Origin: Bacteroidota bacterium
GTDB taxonomy: Bacteria > Bacteroidota > Bacteroidia > Cytophagales > Cyclobacteriaceae
Length of the DNA stretch: 8,659 nucleotides
Assembly (NCBI GenBank): GCA_023412765.1
Contig: JAEZBX010000054.1
Coordinates: 1 to 8,659, forward strand
Direction: 5' to 3'
The notes beneath the pieces were generated by a model. That model saw only the letters and a list, made by a program, of their open reading frames with translations. It made no database searches and had not been told where the DNA came from. Both the position numbers and the translations under genes were made by a program. Each line of letters opens with the position of its first letter. The stretch's first letter is position 1. Positions 6,429 through 8,659 of this stretch are shown here, in pieces.

Positions 6429-6761
6429 ATGAAACTTCCCCGGATTTTTCCTCTGACATTTTTATGCCTTGCGCTATCGGCTAATTCTGTTTTCTCATTA
6501 GACCAGGAATGTGACAAAATTGAGGTGGATGTTAGAGTCCAGGATACGCAAGGTGCTCAAAGTAACGGTACGGTTACTCTCAATTTAATTCGGGGAAGCC
6601 TCACAAATCTAAAATACATTTTTTGTGCTTCCGAAAACGGGAAGGTTTTGAATGAGGGCAAGTTTCAAGTTAGTTCAATGGACAACCTGGCTCCCGGCGA
6701 GTATTTCTGCATAGTTAGCAATAGCGATTGCTCGAAGAAGATAAGTTTTACCATTAAGTAA
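6429..6761 (+). CDS. Small secreted one-domain beta-sandwich-type protein, unknown function
   Basis: The 110-aa product has an N-terminal signal peptide: basic Lys2/Arg5, hydrophobic IFPLTFLCLALS and likely cleavage after VFS at residue 23. The mature part (about 87 aa) is a single domain with SNGTVTL near 45-51, alternating hydrophobic strands, and an ending NLAPGEYFCIVSNSDCS (86-102). This closely follows the pattern of SprB/PKD-like surface repeats (DGxI...L.aGxYxvxvtDxxgC). Cysteines 28, 66, 94 and 101 remain after cleavage and could form disulfides in the periplasm or outside. No C-terminal sorting domain fits in this length. Its last base is 4 bases before the start of the large repeat protein, so the two are almost certainly co-transcribed and translationally close. 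It resembles the first domain of that protein, suggesting duplication. Function is inferred only from context. Confidence 0.72.
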   Translation: MKLPRIFPLTFLCLALSANSVFSLDQECDKIEVDVRVQDTQGAQSNGTVTLNLIRGSLTNLKYIFCASENGKVLNEGKFQVSSMDNLAPGEYFCIVSNSDCSKKISFTIK

Positions 6762-6765
6762 TTTA

Positions 6766-8659
6766 ATGAGAAGGACTCTGACGATCGGGCCACTTATGAG
6801 ATACCTTTTTCTGGTGCTGTTGTTTGCATCAATCGGTCCCTATGCAAGTGCGCAGAAATTTAACTATGTCAGTGGGACGCTTGATCTCACAATAGACGTT
6901 TTTAATCCATGTGGTTCACCCGCGCCAGACAATGGGAGAATCGAAATTACTGTCAATTCAGCTGATGGTGGTGGAGCTTTCTTGATTTTTCTCGACGGGC
7001 CTGGCGGTGTTGATGCGAATGGAGTAACAATCAACACTGGTTCGACCTTTGTGTTTAATGCATCGAATACTTTACCAGACGGCCTCTACCATATTATCAT
7101 AGAAGATCTTGCTGACAATATCACTATAAACAGTTATTCTGATCCAGTTAATTATCCGCCTTTCACGTTAGCCAATGTAACTCCGGCAACTCTTACAGAA
7201 GACATTTTACAGAATAACACTGTTTGTACAGACCCTACGACTGGTCAATTGCAATCATCGATAAATGGGGGAAGCTTAAGCCTTCCAGGAGGCGGATCAT
7301 TTAGCTACGAATGGTCATCAACAAACGGCTTAACGGGCCTTCCGCTTGTTGGTACAACCGATGGTACAACTCCATTAAATCTTGCTACGATGCTAGGGGT
7401 ACCAGGTATCCCTGGAGGAACGTACACCCTTAAAGTCAGGGATCTTTACTCTGCCTGCGGTGAAGTTAGTAGATCATTTGTATTAACAGATCCTTCACCA
7501 ATTGTTCAAACGATTCAAACGCCGACCCCACTTGGAGTTTGCTTCGGGGAGGATATAACAATAACGTTAGATGGTTCTGAAGCAGGTGTTAACTATACTA
7601 TTCTTAATAATGGAAGTGCAACGGCTCATATCTTCCCTGGTACTGGTTCGGGTCCATTTGTAATGACTTTTCCCAGCACTGGTTTTGTTACAAACAACGT
7701 TATTTCAGTTCGCGCAGCGAATGGATTTTGTAGTCCTTCAATTATGAATGGCACAGTATTACTAAATATTAATGCCATTCCAACAATTACCGGTGTCGTT
7801 GTCGGTTCCGTCTGCGCCGGTAGCACTTCAACAAACTTAAACTACACCAGTACCACTGGGTCTCCTAATCAATATAGCATCGATTTCTTTGGACCTGCTG
7901 AGGCTGCCGGTTTTGTGGATGTAGTAAATGCTGCATTGACTCCAAGTCCTCTCACGATTACCATTCCTGCTTCAGCTCCCGCCGGAAACTATTTTGCTAC
8001 GCTTACCATCCGAAACAGCGTGACCGGATGCGTTAGCACCGACGTTCCTATCATTGTTACACTGCTTGCCAATCCAACGATTACCCTGGGCGCAAATCCT
8101 TCGGTATGTATTGGAAGCCCTACGGCGAGTCTCACATATTCGGCTACGACGGGCAGTCCGAATCAATATAGCATTGACTTTAATCCCGGAGCCGAAGCTC
8201 AGGGATTTGTTGATATATCAAATGCGGCTTTACCGGCTTCACCTATCTCAATCACGATCCCTGGTATTGCTGTACCCGGCACCTACAACGCAACACTTAC
8301 GGTTCGCAGCACAAGCAGTACTTGTTCAAGCTCATCGCAACCCATCACAGTAACGATCAATCCGAATCCCACGATAACACTGGGAGCAAATCCCACGGTA
8401 TGCTCTGGTCAGACAACCACTAACCTGGGATATAGCGCAACAACAGGAAGCCCTGACCAATACAGTATAGATTTCAATGCTGCTGCGCAGGCTCAAGGAT
8501 TTGTCGATGTTGTGAACGCATCATTGACCGCAACACCAATTGTGATCGCTGTGCCAGGTGGAGCTGTGGCAGGTGTATACAATGCAACCTTATCAGTACG
8601 TAACGCGAGTACCGGTTGCGTCAGTCCCAATACAAATATCACGGTGACTGTTGTTGCTA
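6766..8659 (+). CDS. Large secreted Ig/PKD-like repeat protein, probable surface adhesin (3' end outside window)
   Basis: The frame is open from ATG 6766 to the window end, 631 codons with no stop, so the C-terminus is missing. A signal peptide is clear: MRYLFLVLLFASIGPYASA precedes Gln30, with cleavage expected after ASA29. ATG at 6796 (Met11) is an alternative start giving a more typical signal length. Domain 1 (about 38-122) begins CGSPAPDNGRIEI; domain 2 (about 150-247) has Cys154 and Cys231 and ends GGTYTLKVRDLYSACG, a SprB-like pattern; domain 3 (about 248-338) has Cys259 and Cys322. From 339 three 98-residue repeats follow, each with SPxQYSID, GFVD, YxATL and a cysteine pair. Proteins of this kind in Bacteroidota are often very long, exported by the type IX system through a C-terminal sorting domain, and act in adhesion or gliding; the sorting domain would lie beyond the window. 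It is coupled to the small secreted gene upstream. Confidence 0.9.
   Translation, partial: MRRTLTIGPLMRYLFLVLLFASIGPYASAQKFNYVSGTLDLTIDVFNPCGSPAPDNGRIEITVNSADGGGAFLIFLDGPGGVDANGVTINTGSTFVFNASNTLPDGLYHIIIEDLADNITINSYSDPVNYPPFTLANVTPATLTEDILQNNTVCTDPTTGQLQSSINGGSLSLPGGGSFSYEWSSTNGLTGLPLVGTTDGTTPLNLATMLGVPGIPGGTYTLKVRDLYSACGEVSRSFVLTDPSPIVQTIQTPTPLGVCFGEDITITLDGSEAGVNYTILNNGSATAHIFPGTGSGPFVMTFPSTGFVTNNVISVRAANGFCSPSIMNGTVLLNINAIPTITGVVVGSVCAGSTSTNLNYTSTTGSPNQYSIDFFGPAEAAGFVDVVNAALTPSPLTITIPASAPAGNYFATLTIRNSVTGCVSTDVPIIVTLLANPTITLGANPSVCIGSPTASLTYSATTGSPNQYSIDFNPGAEAQGFVDISNAALPASPISITIPGIAVPGTYNATLTVRSTSSTCSSSSQPITVTINPNPTITLGANPTVCSGQTTTNLGYSATTGSPDQYSIDFNAAAQAQGFVDVVNASLTATPIVIAVPGGAVAGVYNATLSVRNASTGCVSPNTNITVTVVA
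7780..8073 (+). repeat. 98-aa repeat unit 1 of the large secreted protein
   Basis: Residues 339-436. It begins PTITG, has Cys350 in SVCAGS, the core TTGSPNQYSIDFF, AAGFVDVVNAAL, a strand pattern ending YFATLTIRN, and Cys422 in TGCVS. It is the most divergent of the three units, lacking the LGANP of the others. Its length is exactly 294 bp. Confidence 0.85.
8074..8367 (+). repeat. 98-aa repeat unit 2 of the large secreted protein
   Basis: Residues 437-534. It begins PTITLGANP, with Cys448 in SVCIGS, core TTGSPNQYSIDF, AQGFVDISNAAL, YNATLTVRS and Cys520 in STCSS. The length is exactly 294 bp, in register with unit 1 at both cysteines. Confidence 0.88.
8368..8659 (+). repeat. 98-aa repeat unit 3 of the large secreted protein (last bases outside window)
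   Basis: Residues 535-631, cut 2 bases before its end. It begins PTITLGANP, with Cys546 in TVCSGQ, core TTGSPDQYSIDF, AQGFVDVVNASL, YNATLSVRN and Cys618 in TGCVS. By hand count about 62 of 97 residues match unit 2. The final base (A) fits the Asn codon that ends the other units, so another repeat may follow. Confidence 0.85.

Noticed and set aside
5769..6517. Minus-strand frames at 5769-5969, 5935-6180 and 6302-6517
   Set aside because: Shadows of the gene at 5725 and of the start of the secreted-protein gene; low-complexity translations.
7626..8353. Frames at 7626-7826 (-), 7972-8166 (-) and 8054-8353 (+)
   Set aside because: They lie inside the large repeat protein, whose frame is proven by the signal peptide and the in-register repeats; the 8054 frame is a shift of the repeats.

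Overview
The window looks like chromosomal DNA of a Bacteroidota bacterium, probably of the Cytophagales or a nearby order. Signs of this: genes start without Shine-Dalgarno sequences; a TTTG-N20-TAnnTTTG promoter of the Bacteroidota type lies upstream of smc; a very large secreted protein is built of Ig/PKD-like repeats of a kind common in gliding/T9SS bacteria; short 7- and 8-bp tandem repeats fill the intergenic gaps. The exact genus cannot be fixed from the sequence.

Layout. 1-502 (+) is the 3' end of folC (folate polyglutamylation). It is followed on the same strand by trmB (tRNA m7G46 methyltransferase, 559-1212) and a four-repeat TPR protein (1229-1735), likely one transcript. A short convergent gap (1736-1864) holds an octamer repeat, a GC hairpin and a small heptamer repeat. 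The minus strand from 5401 to 1865 is a complete smc (chromosome-organising ATPase, 1178 aa) with an atypical residue at the Q-loop position. A 323-bp gap (5402-5724) carries two candidate smc promoters and two heptamer-repeat arrays in opposite orientation that can pair colinearly in the smc leader. Divergent from smc is a small membrane-anchored acidic protein of unknown function (5725-6276).

The right end is a surface-protein operon: a small secreted one-domain protein (6429-6761) and, 4 bases later, the start of a large secreted repeat protein (6766 to beyond the window end, 631 codons visible without a stop). The latter has a signal peptide, three non-repeated domains, then three copies of an exact 98-residue repeat each with a cysteine pair. 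The small protein looks like a stand-alone relative of the first domain of the large one.

The left part is housekeeping; the right end is accessory surface biology. The points most worth following are the paired repeat arrays in the smc leader, the Q-loop change in SMC, and the small-plus-giant secreted pair.
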